Of a DNA stretch of 64,000 nucleotides, positions 63,448 to 64,000 are shown piece by piece. This stretch comes from Flavobacterium flavigenum (lineage in GTDB: Bacteria; Bacteroidota; Bacteroidia; Flavobacteriales; Flavobacteriaceae). The position numbers and the translations under genes were made by a program. Each line of letters starts with the position of its first letter. Position 1 is the stretch's first letter. Below the pieces are notes generated by a model, which was not told the DNA's origin, ran no database searches, and saw only the letters and a list, made by a program, of their open reading frames with translations. The DNA lies in NCBI RefSeq assembly GCF_027111255.2, contig NZ_CP114285.2, forward strand, positions 372,001 to 436,000, written 5' to 3'.

Positions 63448-64000
63448 GTGAACAATCAAATTGAAATATATAAATCATTGGGTAATACAACTGAAGTAAA
63501 AGTAGTATTCCAGGATGATACTGTTTGGCTCTCTCAAGCCCAGTTAGCCGATTTATTTCAAAAAGACAGAACTGTAATTTCAAAACATATTCGTAACATA
63601 TTTAACGAAAGTGAACTGGAAGAAGAAGTGGTATGTGCAAATTTTGCACATACCACTCAACACGGAGCAATTACTGGGAAAACTCAAGAAAAAATAACCA
63701 AATATTACAACCTAGATGTAATTATTTCTGTGGGTTATCGTGTAAAATCAAAACAAGGAACCCAGTTTCGTCAATGGGCAACCCAGCGATTAAAGGATTA
63801 TCTGGTAAACGGCTATGCCTTAAACGAAAAACGATTAAAAGAACTCAACTACAAATATGCCGATTTAAAAAAGGCCATAAAACTGGCTGCAAATACTGCC
63901 AATATAGAAACCCTAACTTCAACCGAAGCCAAAGGAATTCTGGGCGTGATTCAGCAATATGCTTATGCGCTCGAAACCCTAGACAAGTACGATCATCAGA
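63448..64000 (+). CDS. RhuM-family protein, probably RhuM-Fic fusion (cut by window end)
   Basis: An incomplete gene starting GTG at 63448; 184 codons are visible with no stop. The product matches the RhuM virulence family: VWLSQAQLADLFQKDRTVISKHI (helix-turn-helix-like), ITKYYNLDVIISVGYRVKS, GTQFRQWATQRLKDYLVNGYALNEKRL. The last visible residues (YAYALETLDKYDHQ) match the linker that leads into a Fic/DOC domain in RhuM-Fic proteins, so a Fic domain may follow. It lies directly after hsdR, where accessory genes often interrupt type I restriction loci. Role unknown. Confidence 0.75.
   Translation, partial: MNNQIEIYKSLGNTTEVKVVFQDDTVWLSQAQLADLFQKDRTVISKHIRNIFNESELEEEVVCANFAHTTQHGAITGKTQEKITKYYNLDVIISVGYRVKSKQGTQFRQWATQRLKDYLVNGYALNEKRLKELNYKYADLKKAIKLAANTANIETLTSTEAKGILGVIQQYAYALETLDKYDHQ

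Noticed and set aside
1..64000. Search for CRISPR arrays, tRNA/rRNA genes, insertion sequences and integrase or attachment sites
   Set aside because: No regularly spaced repeats, tRNA-like cloverleaf segments, transposase or integrase genes were recognised; restriction and lysozyme-like genes alone do not establish a mobile element.

Overview
The window is AT-rich and looks like a chromosomal segment of a Flavobacterium-type Bacteroidota. The evidence is a SusC/SusD pair, two proteins with C-terminal type IX secretion (T9SS) sorting domains, a relic of a hybrid two-component regulator, and repeated matches to the Bacteroidota -7 promoter element TAnnTTTG. Upstream regions are A-rich and lack strong Shine-Dalgarno motifs. 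I see no rRNA, tRNA, CRISPR array, transposase or prophage block.

Layout. 1-2.1 kb: secreted GH5 glycanase with ricin lectin and T9SS tail. 2.7-4.8 kb: mesX-mesD, a folate-independent methionine synthase pair. 5-6.7 kb: SBF-like transporter divergent from an Lrp/AsnC regulator. 6.9 kb: orphan lipoprotein. 7.4-13.9 kb (minus): GH43, GH115 and GH67 enzymes for glucuronoxylan side chains. 14.3-20.8 kb: RND efflux system. 21-31 kb (minus): SusCD with a purple-acid-type phosphatase and a GDPD-alkaline phosphatase fusion, which looks like a phosphorus-scavenging locus, preceded by a regulator derived from a hybrid two-component system with its sensor deleted. 31.1 kb: DUF892 ferritin-like protein with a lysine-rich tail. 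32-37.4 kb: TPR histidine kinase and LytTR regulator, then a PI-PLC/ricin protein and a SUEL-lectin T9SS protein. Identical 30-bp LytTR-type operators precede both the kinase and the PI-PLC gene. 37.6-38.9 kb: lysozyme-like protein and a small hydrophilic protein. 39-44.4 kb: seven-gene type III polyketide synthase cluster with its own ACP, ketosynthase, dehydratase and phosphopantetheinyl transferase. 44.4-46 kb: Na+/H+ antiporter. 46-51 kb (minus): Tat-exported molybdenum hydroxylase with cytochrome c and maturation factors. 51.5-54.8 kb: ABC-F ATPase with a premature amber codon, then TetR and SDR genes with two matching operators. 54.9-55.7 kb (minus): DUF6934-like protein plus a 55-residue partner. 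55.9-59.9 kb: kaiC-kaiB-kaiB-histidine kinase-response regulator operon. 60.2-64 kb: hsdR and the start of a RhuM(-Fic) protein, probably a type I restriction locus that continues outside the window.

The least explained parts are the LytTR/PI-PLC/lectin regulon, the non-phototroph Kai operon, the sensor-less regulator beside the phosphatase SusCD locus, and the DUF6934 two-gene unit. Functions are read from motifs recognised by eye. No database search was run.
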